Assembly: GCF_001180185.1 (NCBI RefSeq)
Contig: NZ_CVSS01000008.1
Coordinates: 1-64,000 of the forward strand
Length of the DNA stretch: 64,000 nt
Source of the DNA: Candidatus Pelagibacter communis
Lineage (GTDB): Bacteria > Pseudomonadota > Alphaproteobacteria > Pelagibacterales > Pelagibacteraceae
Direction of reading: 5' to 3'
Positions 55,080 through 62,754 of this stretch are shown one piece after another. The notes beneath the pieces are model-generated. The model made no database searches and was not told the origin of the DNA. It saw only the letters and a program-made list of their open reading frames with translations. Position numbers and translations under genes: made by a program. Each line of letters starts with the position of its first letter. Positions within the stretch are counted from its first letter, which is position 1.

Positions 55080-56147
55080 GTGAGTAAATTTTTTATTTCC
55101 ATATTCTTATTTTTAGTTTCTATAAATGTTTCATTTGCAGAAAATCTTATTTTTAAAAAAATTATAGATTTAAATGACCCATGGGGCTCTACATTCATCA
55201 ATAATAATGAATTATTAATTTCAGAAAAAAGTGGGAAAATTAAGTTAATTAATCTTAATTCTAAAAAAATCTCTGAAGTTAATCATAATCTAAATTATCT
55301 AGAACATGGTCAAGGAGGTTTGTTAGATATTCTGTTTAAAGATAGTTTTGTTTATATTTCTTATTCAGAAAATAGAGGAAGTGGAAAAACCAGTACTTCA
55401 ATAGCTAAAGCAGAATTTGATAAAAAAAGTTTAATTTTTAATAATATTTTTCAAGCTAACCCACCAATAGACTCTGGATATCATTTTGGTTCAAGACTTT
55501 TAATAAAAAATAATTACATTTTTGCTACTGCTGGTGAAAGAGGTCAGGGAATGATTGCACAAGATCCAACAAAACATCCGGGGAGCATTATTAGAATTAA
55601 TACTGATGGAAGCATACCAAAAGATAACCCTAAATTTAAAAATAAATCAAATTGGTTACCTGAAATTTATCAAATTGGGGTGAGAAATCCTCAAGGGATA
55701 GCTTTATGCCCATTTGATGGAAAAATTTATATAAGTAATCATGGTGCAAAAGGAGGTGACTGGTTTGGAGAAGTTAAGATTGGTGAAAACTATGGTTGGA
55801 AAATTCTAGGATGGGGAGGAACTAACTATTCAGGTACGAAGATTGGTCCAAAATGGAAACCTGGTTTTACAAAAGCAATTCAATATTGGGTGCCCTCCAT
55901 AGCTGTGAGCGCAATAACTATTTATAAAGGTGAAGAATTTAAAGAGTGGAATGGCCAAGCATTAATAACATCTCTCAAAGACAAGTCATTAAGGAAATTA
56001 AATTTTAAAAATTTATTAAATATACAAGAAGAAATTATTTTTAAAAATGAAATAGGGAGAATTAGAGACATACAAATACACCCTAATAATGGAAAAATTT
56101 ATTTTTTAGCTGGAGATAATTTATGGTTAATGGAAAAAAAAAAATAA
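55080..56147 (+). CDS. PQQ-dependent aldose sugar dehydrogenase-like protein (YliI/GSDH family)
   Basis: Periplasmic six-bladed beta-propeller of the soluble glucose/sorbosone dehydrogenase family, 355 residues. A signal peptide (about 1-20, cleaved near NVSFA) precedes HGQGGLLDILF near 76, YHFGSRLL near 135 (catalytic-His region), GVRNPQGIALCPFDGKIYIS near 196-215, GENYGWKILGWGG near 232-244 and IQYWVPSIAVSAI. The frame is open further upstream, but the GTG at 55080, one base after the SDR stop, gives the correct signal peptide. Confidence 0.88.
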   Translation: MSKFFISIFLFLVSINVSFAENLIFKKIIDLNDPWGSTFINNNELLISEKSGKIKLINLNSKKISEVNHNLNYLEHGQGGLLDILFKDSFVYISYSENRGSGKTSTSIAKAEFDKKSLIFNNIFQANPPIDSGYHFGSRLLIKNNYIFATAGERGQGMIAQDPTKHPGSIIRINTDGSIPKDNPKFKNKSNWLPEIYQIGVRNPQGIALCPFDGKIYISNHGAKGGDWFGEVKIGENYGWKILGWGGTNYSGTKIGPKWKPGFTKAIQYWVPSIAVSAITIYKGEEFKEWNGQALITSLKDKSLRKLNFKNLLNIQEEIIFKNEIGRIRDIQIHPNNGKIYFLAGDNLWLMEKKK

Positions 56148-56152
56148 TGATA

Positions 56153-56425
56153 TTAATTATTCAGTAATTTATTTTTTGCTTTATCAAATTCTTCCTGAGT
56201 TATTACACCTTTTTCATGCAAATCGCTTAATTTTGAGAGTTCGTCACTTAGATTGTTTTTTTCATTAGCAAAATTAAAATCATCTGAGTTTGAATCTTTC
56301 TCATCAGCTTTATCTAATTTGTTGGCTTCCTTTGCACTAAAACCTTTCATTATAGCTGTGCCGCCAAGATATAAAACAAATGCCATTATTGGTATAACTA
56401 AACCAAAAAAAATCATCTTTTCCAT
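56153..56425 (-). CDS. Small membrane protein with C-terminal SHOCT domain
   Basis: 90 residues: one transmembrane helix (about 4-24), an acidic/basic linker, and a C-terminal SHOCT motif (LSKLSDLHEKGVITQEEFDK, near 63-82, then AKNKLLNN). SHOCT is a short oligomerisation motif found on many unrelated membrane and secreted proteins. Function unknown. Three bases separate it from the next small membrane gene and it is convergent with the sugar dehydrogenase gene. Confidence 0.78.
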   Translation of the reverse strand: MEKMIFFGLVIPIMAFVLYLGGTAIMKGFSAKEANKLDKADEKDSNSDDFNFANEKNNLSDELSKLSDLHEKGVITQEEFDKAKNKLLNN

Positions 56426-56428
56426 TTT

Positions 56429-56632
56429 TTAATCCTCGTCTTCTTCTCTCCATTTTTTTTCATACATGAGGTAAGCAGCATATATTACTGATACTGTCCC
56501 CACTATCATACCATAATCAAATCCTGTTTGCATATCATGTAAATACCAACCTAGCTGAGTCGCGCCAATAGTTGGGACGGTTAGCAACAGAAATATTAAA
56601 CCAATCCTGTATGGATATTTTGGTTTTTTCAT
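56429..56632 (-). CDS. Small two-helix membrane protein, unknown
   Basis: 67 residues with two hydrophobic segments (about 10-27 and 38-55) and a strongly charged C-terminus (EKKWREEDED). I do not recognise a family. It is encoded just before the SHOCT gene in the same direction, 37 bases after folD, and may form a complex with the SHOCT protein (inference from position and size only). Confidence 0.6.
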   Translation of the reverse strand: MKKPKYPYRIGLIFLLLTVPTIGATQLGWYLHDMQTGFDYGMIVGTVSVIYAAYLMYEKKWREEDED

Positions 56633-56669
56633 ACTTTAAATTACCAAATTAAATTATAAGATTTAATTA

Positions 56670-57515
56670 TTAAATTTGCGATCTTTTGAAACACTCTATT
56701 GTATTTTTCAGTAAACAAGCAATAGTCATTGGTCCCACGCCTCCAGGAACTGGTGTCAAAGCTTTAGCTTTTTTTGAAACTTCATTAAAATTAACGTCTC
56801 CTACAATCCCTTTCTCAGTTTTATTTATCCCCACATCAATAACAATTGCATCTTTTTTAACCCAATCACCTTTAACTAGCTCTGGAATGCCTACTGCTGC
56901 TACAATAATATCTGCTTGCAAACACTCAGATTTTAAATCTTTAGTCTTAGAATGTGTAATAGTGACAGTGCAGTTCTCTTTTAAAAGTAGTTGTGTCATC
57001 GGCTTTCCATTTAAATTTGATCGTCCTACTATCACTGCTTTTTTTCCACTGATATTAGGTTCAATTTTTTTAATCAACAAATAACATCCAAGAGGTGTGC
57101 AAGGAATTGAACTCTCATAACCAGATGAAAGATTACCAACATTCATTGGATGAAAACCATCAACATCTTTTGAAGGATCAATAGTTTCAATTACTTTTTG
57201 TTTATCAATATGTTTTGGTAACGGCAACTGGACTAAAATACCAGAAACTGTGGCATCGACATTCAGTTCTTTTATTTTTTCTAATACAGTTTTTTCTTCA
57301 ACTGAATCTGGATACTTTATTACTTCTGAATTTAATCCAACTTCCTTAGCGGATCTTTCTTTATTTCTTACATAGATTTGGCTTGGTGTAAGATCTCCAA
57401 TAAGTATAACTGTTAAACCAGGTATTTTGTTATGTTGTTTTTTTAACTGAGATACTTCTCCCTTTAACTCTTCTCTTAATTCTGCAGCTACTTTTTTACC
57501 ATCAATTAAAATCAT
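56670..57515 (-). CDS. folD: Methylenetetrahydrofolate dehydrogenase / cyclohydrolase
   Basis: Bifunctional one-carbon enzyme interconverting 5,10-methylene-THF and 10-formyl-THF, 281 residues. Seen are the IYVRNKERSAKEVGL segment near 47-61 with the catalytic-Lys region, ILVQLPLPKHI near 92-102, the NADP loop VGRSNLNGKPMTQLLL near 159-174 and PVPGGVGPMTIACLL near 255-269. In a DMSP-demethylating cell it helps process methyl-THF-derived one-carbon units, though it is far from dmdA in the window. Confidence 0.97.
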   Translation of the reverse strand: MILIDGKKVAAELREELKGEVSQLKKQHNKIPGLTVILIGDLTPSQIYVRNKERSAKEVGLNSEVIKYPDSVEEKTVLEKIKELNVDATVSGILVQLPLPKHIDKQKVIETIDPSKDVDGFHPMNVGNLSSGYESSIPCTPLGCYLLIKKIEPNISGKKAVIVGRSNLNGKPMTQLLLKENCTVTITHSKTKDLKSECLQADIIVAAVGIPELVKGDWVKKDAIVIDVGINKTEKGIVGDVNFNEVSKKAKALTPVPGGVGPMTIACLLKNTIECFKRSQI

Positions 57516-57522
57516 ATTTTTT

Positions 57523-57813
57523 TTAAAAAATTATTGGTGCGATGTAAAGCTTCATACACATTTCAATAAACCAAATCAATAAAAGAAGAATGATTGGTGA
57601 AATATCTAATGAACCTAAATTTGGCAAAAAACGTCTTATTTTATTTAGAAATGGATCTGTAAGTCTGTAACTAAATTCTAAAATTGCATAAACAAACCGG
57701 TTTTGAGTATTAAGAACATTGAAAGCTATTAACCAACTTATTACCACATTGGCAATAACTACGTATGAATAAAGTTTTAAAATTTGCAAAACTAAATAAA
57801 AAATTGCTATCAT
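57523..57813 (-). CDS. YggT family membrane protein
   Basis: 96 residues with two YggT segments. The characteristic VIANVVISWLIAFNVLN near 19-35 and LTDPFLNKIRRFLPNLGSLD near 51-70 (Pro-rich loop) are followed by a second membrane helix. The family is linked to osmotic tolerance or divisome/thylakoid organisation elsewhere. It overlaps mscS by four bases and lies seven bases from folD. Confidence 0.9.
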   Translation of the reverse strand: MIAIFYLVLQILKLYSYVVIANVVISWLIAFNVLNTQNRFVYAILEFSYRLTDPFLNKIRRFLPNLGSLDISPIILLLLIWFIEMCMKLYIAPIIF

Positions 57814-58895
57814 TTTTTTTCAACATAAATAGACTGACTGGGAAAAGCAAAAGAGGCATTATTTTTTTCTACTATTTGTTTAATTGCAATTGCTAATCTC
57901 TCTTTAACATCAAGCCAATTATTCCAACTGCCTGTCTTAGTAAAACATCTAACATACATATCAATTGAGCTATCTGAAAATTTATCAACTCTCACTGCGA
58001 TTCCAATTTCTGTATTATAATCCTCACTGTTATTTATGTGTTCCTCAATTTCATTTCTAATTTTTTTTAATTGATCAACTGTAGTGTCATATTGAAGTGT
58101 TATTATCCAACTTATTAACCAGTTTGAGGTTTCACTTACATTAATAACTGCATTTTCTGCAAATTGAAAATTTGGAATAATAGCTAATGATTTATCAAAT
58201 TTTCTTATTGTGGTCGACCTAAAACCTATTTTTTCAACTATACCCTCAATGATACCATCAACAGAAATCCAATCTCCAATTTTAAATCTTTTTTCTACTA
58301 AAACTAAAATTCCTGAAATTAAATTTTTAAATAAATCTTGTGCGCCTAAAGCAACAGCAACTCCAAATAACCCAAGTCCAGCGATGATCGGGCCTATTTT
58401 AATACCCCACAACTCTAGCACAGCTGCTAAACCTAAAATAAAAATCAAAATTTTTAATGATTTGATAATCCAACCTATTAATTCTCTCGTAAGAAGTTTG
58501 TCTAAACCACTTAAAATATAAGATATAGGCTCTATAATTTGATGAATTACCCAAAAAATTAAAATTGTTATTAATGTTCTATTAATTGTATCTACAACCT
58601 CTCGACCCTCTAAAGAAAAAGTCATGTAATAACTTGCTATAAAAAAACCAAGAACTATTGGCAAAAATCTTGCTGGACCTGTAAGTGATTGAACAAATGT
58701 ATCATCTAATTTATTTGTTGTTTTTTTAGAAATAACCTCTAATTTTTTTATAATCAATTTACTAATTAATCCTCTGAAAACTAAAAAAAGTAAAAATATT
58801 CCAATACCTATGAGTATTTGAAAAATATCAACCCCAAGTATTCCTTTATTCCAAACTGACAAAAATATTTCAGAAAAATTATTTATTAATTCCAT
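57810..58895 (-). CDS. Small-conductance mechanosensitive channel family protein (MscS)
   Basis: 361 residues: four to five N-terminal membrane helices, then the pore-lining helix region GPIIAGLGLFGVAVALGAQDL near 166-186, the cytosolic beta domain (GDWISVDGIIEGIVEKIGFRST near 207-228 and IIPNFQFAENAVINVS) and a C-terminal alpha/beta domain. It probably relieves turgor on hypo-osmotic shock. It is encoded directly after hemD with a two-base gap. Confidence 0.93.
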   Translation of the reverse strand: MELINNFSEIFLSVWNKGILGVDIFQILIGIGIFLLFLVFRGLISKLIIKKLEVISKKTTNKLDDTFVQSLTGPARFLPIVLGFFIASYYMTFSLEGREVVDTINRTLITILIFWVIHQIIEPISYILSGLDKLLTRELIGWIIKSLKILIFILGLAAVLELWGIKIGPIIAGLGLFGVAVALGAQDLFKNLISGILVLVEKRFKIGDWISVDGIIEGIVEKIGFRSTTIRKFDKSLAIIPNFQFAENAVINVSETSNWLISWIITLQYDTTVDQLKKIRNEIEEHINNSEDYNTEIGIAVRVDKFSDSSIDMYVRCFTKTGSWNNWLDVKERLAIAIKQIVEKNNASFAFPSQSIYVEKK

Positions 58896-58897
58896 AT

Positions 58898-59596
58898 TTA
58901 AATTTTATATAACAAAAACTCTTCTTCTCCAGGATTAAAAAGAAATATCTTTTTCCACTTGATTTCATTCAATATTGACGAGGTTTTTTCACCTATGCAC
59001 ATCAAATTAGTATCCATCCATTGAGTTTCTGAATGATTAAACTTAATAAATTTTAAAAAACTCAGAGCACTATTTTGGGAATAAATAAAGACTATATCTG
59101 GAATATTTTTTTTTAATTCGTTAACAAATTTTTCCTGAAAATTATTATTATGTTTTGTCTGATAATTCACAACTCTTTTAATAGAATATCCTTCATTAAT
59201 TAATTGTAAATCTAAATCCATAGATATGATCTCACCACTTACATAAACTAGATTTCCCTCATGAGTTTCAAAATTTTGCATGATTAATTCTTTTAAATTT
59301 CTTACATTGCCCTCAGCACAAATTATATTTTGAAAACCAATACTCTTTGCTTTTTTTTCAGTTTGCAAACCTACACAAAAACATTTGATATTTTTATCAA
59401 TATTTTTTATATCTAAAAACTTAATTGCATTCGCACTAGTAAAAATAATGCCTCTACTATTATTCAAAAAACTATCGTCATAATTTTTTTTTTCAATTTT
59501 TAACAAAGGCATATGAGAAACAATATGGCCCAACTTTTTAAATCTAATAATCAATTCAGAACAGTCTTCTAAAGGTCTTGTTAATAATATATGCAT
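58898..59596 (-). CDS. hemD: Uroporphyrinogen-III synthase
   Basis: Cyclises hydroxymethylbilane with inversion of ring D to uroporphyrinogen III. The 232-residue protein starts ILLTRPLEDCSELIIRFKKLGH, has GIIFTSANAIKFL near 50-62 and VYVSGEIISMDL near 118-129, ending with the CIGEKTSSIL region near 206. HemD is poorly conserved, but the one-base gap after hemC supports the call. Confidence 0.92.
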   Translation of the reverse strand: MHILLTRPLEDCSELIIRFKKLGHIVSHMPLLKIEKKNYDDSFLNNSRGIIFTSANAIKFLDIKNIDKNIKCFCVGLQTEKKAKSIGFQNIICAEGNVRNLKELIMQNFETHEGNLVYVSGEIISMDLDLQLINEGYSIKRVVNYQTKHNNNFQEKFVNELKKNIPDIVFIYSQNSALSFLKFIKFNHSETQWMDTNLMCIGEKTSSILNEIKWKKIFLFNPGEEEFLLYKI

Positions 59597-59597
59597 A

Positions 59598-60518
59598 TCA
59601 ATGTTTATAATTTCCTTTGGATTTTTGTTTTAAAATTTTCCCAATTTCTAATCCTATATTTTCAAATTCATTTTTATTACTAATTTTTTTTTCATAAAAT
59701 CTTTGAGAACCATCTAAAGAAAATAATTCAGCTGTAAGAATAATTTTATCGTCTTTTAGTGTTGCGTTTGCACCAACTGCAGTATCGCAATCTCCCTCTA
59801 AAATTTTAAGAACATTTCTTTCTGCTACAGCACATTGAAATGTTCCAGGATCATTTATTTTTTTTAGTAAATCTATAACCTCTATATCTTTTTCTCTACA
59901 TTGCATTGCAATAACTCCTTGGCCAACACTTGGAATAATTTCCTCAAGGGAAAACACTTGGGATATTTCTTTTTCAAGATTCAATGATTTTAAACCTGCA
60001 TATGAAAGAATTATTGCATCATAAAAACCCTCTTGAAGTTTTTTTAATCTTGTATCAACATTTCCTCTTATAAGCTTACAAGAAATATCGTCTCTAAATT
60101 TTTTTATTTGAAACTCTCTTCTTAAGGACGATGTTCCTATTATAGAATTCATTCTTAAATCTTTAAGTTTTTTATTATCTTTGCTTACTAAAATTTCTCT
60201 AGCGTCATTTCTTTTAAGAAAAAAATTTGTAATTAAACCACTTGTCTCAATAACAGGCATATCCTTAAGTGCATGGACTGCAATATCTATTTTGTTCTCA
60301 ATTAATTCTGTTTCAATATTTTTAGAAAATAATCCTTTTCCACCTAACTCTGACAATCTCTTATTATGAACTTGATCTCCTTTAGTCACAATTTCTTTTA
60401 TTATTATTTGAAAGTTATGAAATTTTGATGTTTTTAATATCTTATTCTTTACTTTTTGAGCATATATTAATGCTAATTTACTACCTCTCGATCCTATTAC
60501 TAATTTTTCTTTTTTCAT
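59598..60518 (-). CDS. hemC: Porphobilinogen deaminase (hydroxymethylbilane synthase)
   Basis: Polymerises four porphobilinogens using a dipyrromethane cofactor. The 306 residues show VIGSRGSKLALIYA near 7-20, IDIAVHALKDMPV near 76-88, GTSSLRREFQIK near 130 and the cofactor-binding cysteine in LEGDCDTAVGANA near 242. It is divergent from tsaD with a 39-base gap that must hold both promoters. Confidence 0.97.
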   Translation of the reverse strand: MKKEKLVIGSRGSKLALIYAQKVKNKILKTSKFHNFQIIIKEIVTKGDQVHNKRLSELGGKGLFSKNIETELIENKIDIAVHALKDMPVIETSGLITNFFLKRNDAREILVSKDNKKLKDLRMNSIIGTSSLRREFQIKKFRDDISCKLIRGNVDTRLKKLQEGFYDAIILSYAGLKSLNLEKEISQVFSLEEIIPSVGQGVIAMQCREKDIEVIDLLKKINDPGTFQCAVAERNVLKILEGDCDTAVGANATLKDDKIILTAELFSLDGSQRFYEKKISNKNEFENIGLEIGKILKQKSKGNYKH

Positions 60519-60557
60519 TCTTGTAAAGAGATTGTACTATTATTAAAAACTATTTGA

Positions 60558-61631
60558 ATGAGCAAAAAGCCTATAATTTTAGGAATTGAATCGAGTTGTG
60601 ATGAAACAGCTGCCTCTATAATAACTGAAAATCAACAAGGAATACCTATTGTTTTATCAAACATCGTCTCAAGTCAAATAGATATTCATAAAAAATTCGG
60701 TGGTGTAGTACCTGAATTAGCAGCCAGATCCCACATAGAAAAAATAGATTGGATTGTTCAAAAAGCTATAGATGATAGTAATATCAATATAGAGGAAATA
60801 AGTGCTGTAGCGTCTACAGCAGGACCAGGATTGATAGTGTGTTTATCTGTTGGTTTAAGTTTTGGAAAATCATTTGCCTCAACAATGGAAATTCCATTTA
60901 TTTCTGTTAATCATTTAGAGGGTCACGCCTTAAGTCCTAAACTTAATTCAAATTTAGATTATCCATATCTATTGTTATTGATTTCAGGAGGACATTCGCA
61001 ATATTTATATGTTAAAAATATAAATTCTTATAAAAGATTGGGCACAACAATCGATGATGCTCTAGGTGAGGCTTTTGACAAAACAGCAAAATTACTAGGT
61101 ATAGAATTTCCTGGTGGTCCTCAAATAGAGTTGCTAGCCGAAAAAGGCGACCCAAACAAATTTAAATTACCAAAGCCCATATTTAATAGAGGTGGATGTA
61201 ACTTATCTTTTGCTGGATTAAAAACAGCAATACTGAAATTAAGTAAATCTATCAAAACTGAGCAAGATAAGTTTGATATCGCAGCATCTTTTCAAAAAAC
61301 TATTGAAGAAATTTTAAAGAAAAAAACTCAAATTGCTTTTAAAGAATTTGAAAAAATGAGTAAATCTAAGAAAAGAATATTTGTTGTTGCCGGTGGCGTT
61401 GCTGCTAATAAAAAAATTAGATCAATGCTAATAAAACTCTGTGAGGAAAACAATTATCAAAATATATTTCCACCAATTAACTTATGTGGCGATAATGCAG
61501 CAATGATTGCTTTGGTTGGTTTGGAAAAATTTAAACTAGGTCAATTTAATAAACTTGATTTCCCCGCAAAACCAAGATGGCCTCTAGATGAAAAAGCTAA
61601 ATTTTTAAAAGGATCAGGAGTTAAAATTTAA
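60558..61631 (+). CDS. tsaD: tRNA N6-threonylcarbamoyladenosine transferase
   Basis: Transfers the threonylcarbamoyl group to A37 of ANN-decoding tRNAs. The 357 residues contain GIESSCDETAASI near 9-21, the metal-binding histidines in FISVNHLEGHALSP near 111-124, LLLISGGHSQYLYV near 138-151 and VVAGGVAANKKIR near 276-288. These are all standard features of the Kae1/TsaD family. Confidence 0.97.
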   Translation: MSKKPIILGIESSCDETAASIITENQQGIPIVLSNIVSSQIDIHKKFGGVVPELAARSHIEKIDWIVQKAIDDSNINIEEISAVASTAGPGLIVCLSVGLSFGKSFASTMEIPFISVNHLEGHALSPKLNSNLDYPYLLLLISGGHSQYLYVKNINSYKRLGTTIDDALGEAFDKTAKLLGIEFPGGPQIELLAEKGDPNKFKLPKPIFNRGGCNLSFAGLKTAILKLSKSIKTEQDKFDIAASFQKTIEEILKKKTQIAFKEFEKMSKSKKRIFVVAGGVAANKKIRSMLIKLCEENNYQNIFPPINLCGDNAAMIALVGLEKFKLGQFNKLDFPAKPRWPLDEKAKFLKGSGVKI

Positions 61632-61636
61632 AAAAG

Positions 61637-62326
61637 ATGATCTATCTACATATAGGTGGAGGTGTTGGAGATATGGATCCCAGTAATAATTTTCGAGATG
61701 GATTTTCAGAGTTTGTAAAAGGAAATTCTGATAACAGAAAAAAAATTTACATTATAGAGGCGAATCCAATAAATATTAAGAAACTTAAAAAATCTTGGAG
61801 AAAATTTAATAAAGTATTTATATTTAATGTTGCAATAACTCATAAAGATATGGGCTATATGAAATTTTTTTTTTCTGAAAAGGATGCTCCACATTATCAA
61901 CTTTTTTCTAATAAGATTAATCATGTAAAAAATCATTTTCCAGGTTCAAAGATTAAAACCAAAAAAATTAAAACAATTGGAATAAATACCTTTCTAAAGA
62001 AAAATTTTAATAATAAAATAATTAATTATTTTTCGATAGATATTGAAGGTTCAGATTATGAAGTCATGATGAACTTAGACTTTAAAAAGTTCAAAATAGA
62101 AAACATTTCAATCGAATACTTACATCTAAATAAGCTACAAAAAAAAAAGTTAATAAAAAGGCTTATGAATTATGGGTATTCATATTATGGGTTTGGTCTT
62201 GATCATAATAAGATAGATTGGTTTTTTAAAAAAAAAGTTTCTAAATGGAACAATTTTGTTACCAAATTTTTTCCGTATATACATAGAAAGCACTACAAAA
62301 GGTTAAATAGATTACTAATTAAATGA
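61637..62326 (+). CDS. FkbM-family methyltransferase
   Basis: Class I SAM-dependent methyltransferase of the FkbM type, 229 residues. The SAM region is IYLHIGGGVGDMDP near 2-15 and KKIYIIEANPINIKKL near 34-49, with FNVAITHKDMGYMKFF near 63-78 and the FkbM hallmark YFSIDIEGSDYEVMMNLDF near 133-151. The substrate is unknown; family members methylate small molecules or glycans. The basic, aromatic C-terminus is longer than usual. It overlaps the EVE gene by four bases (ATGA). Confidence 0.85.
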   Translation: MIYLHIGGGVGDMDPSNNFRDGFSEFVKGNSDNRKKIYIIEANPINIKKLKKSWRKFNKVFIFNVAITHKDMGYMKFFFSEKDAPHYQLFSNKINHVKNHFPGSKIKTKKIKTIGINTFLKKNFNNKIINYFSIDIEGSDYEVMMNLDFKKFKIENISIEYLHLNKLQKKKLIKRLMNYGYSYYGFGLDHNKIDWFFKKKVSKWNNFVTKFFPYIHRKHYKRLNRLLIK

Positions 62327-62736
62327 ATTATTGGTTGTTAAAATCAGAACCAAATGTTTGGTCCATATATCAGCAGGAAGACGCAGGAGCTAGTGGTGCC
62401 CCTTGGGATGGAGTTAGAAATCACCAGGCGGCAAAAAATTTAAAATTAATGAAAAAAGGAGATCAATGTTTTTTTTACCATTCAAATATAGGTAAAGAAA
62501 TCGTAGGTATTGTTAAAGTGACTAAGGAAGCCTATCAAGATAAAACAGATGCTTCTGGTAAGTTTGTAGCCGTAAATGTGAGATTTCTCAAAAAACTAAA
62601 GAGACCTGTTAGCTTAGAGAAAATTAAAAAAAACAAGCAATTAAGCCACTTATTATTAATTAAACAAAGTAGGCTATCTGTTATGCCAATAGATTCTAAA
62701 AGCTGGAAAATTATAAATAACATGGGTAAGATTTAG
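62323..62736 (+). CDS. EVE domain protein (thymocyte nuclear protein 1-like)
   Basis: 137-residue PUA-like EVE domain. NYWLLKSEPNVWSIYQ near 2-17 and the AGASGAPWDGVRNHQAAKNL segment near 22-41, with KKGDQCFFYHSNIGKEIVGI near 44-63, fit the family well. Related EVE domains bind modified cytosine or adenine bases in nucleic acids; the ligand here is unknown. Confidence 0.92.
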   Translation: MNYWLLKSEPNVWSIYQQEDAGASGAPWDGVRNHQAAKNLKLMKKGDQCFFYHSNIGKEIVGIVKVTKEAYQDKTDASGKFVAVNVRFLKKLKRPVSLEKIKKNKQLSHLLLIKQSRLSVMPIDSKSWKIINNMGKI

Positions 62737-62754
62737 TAATTTAAATTTATTTTT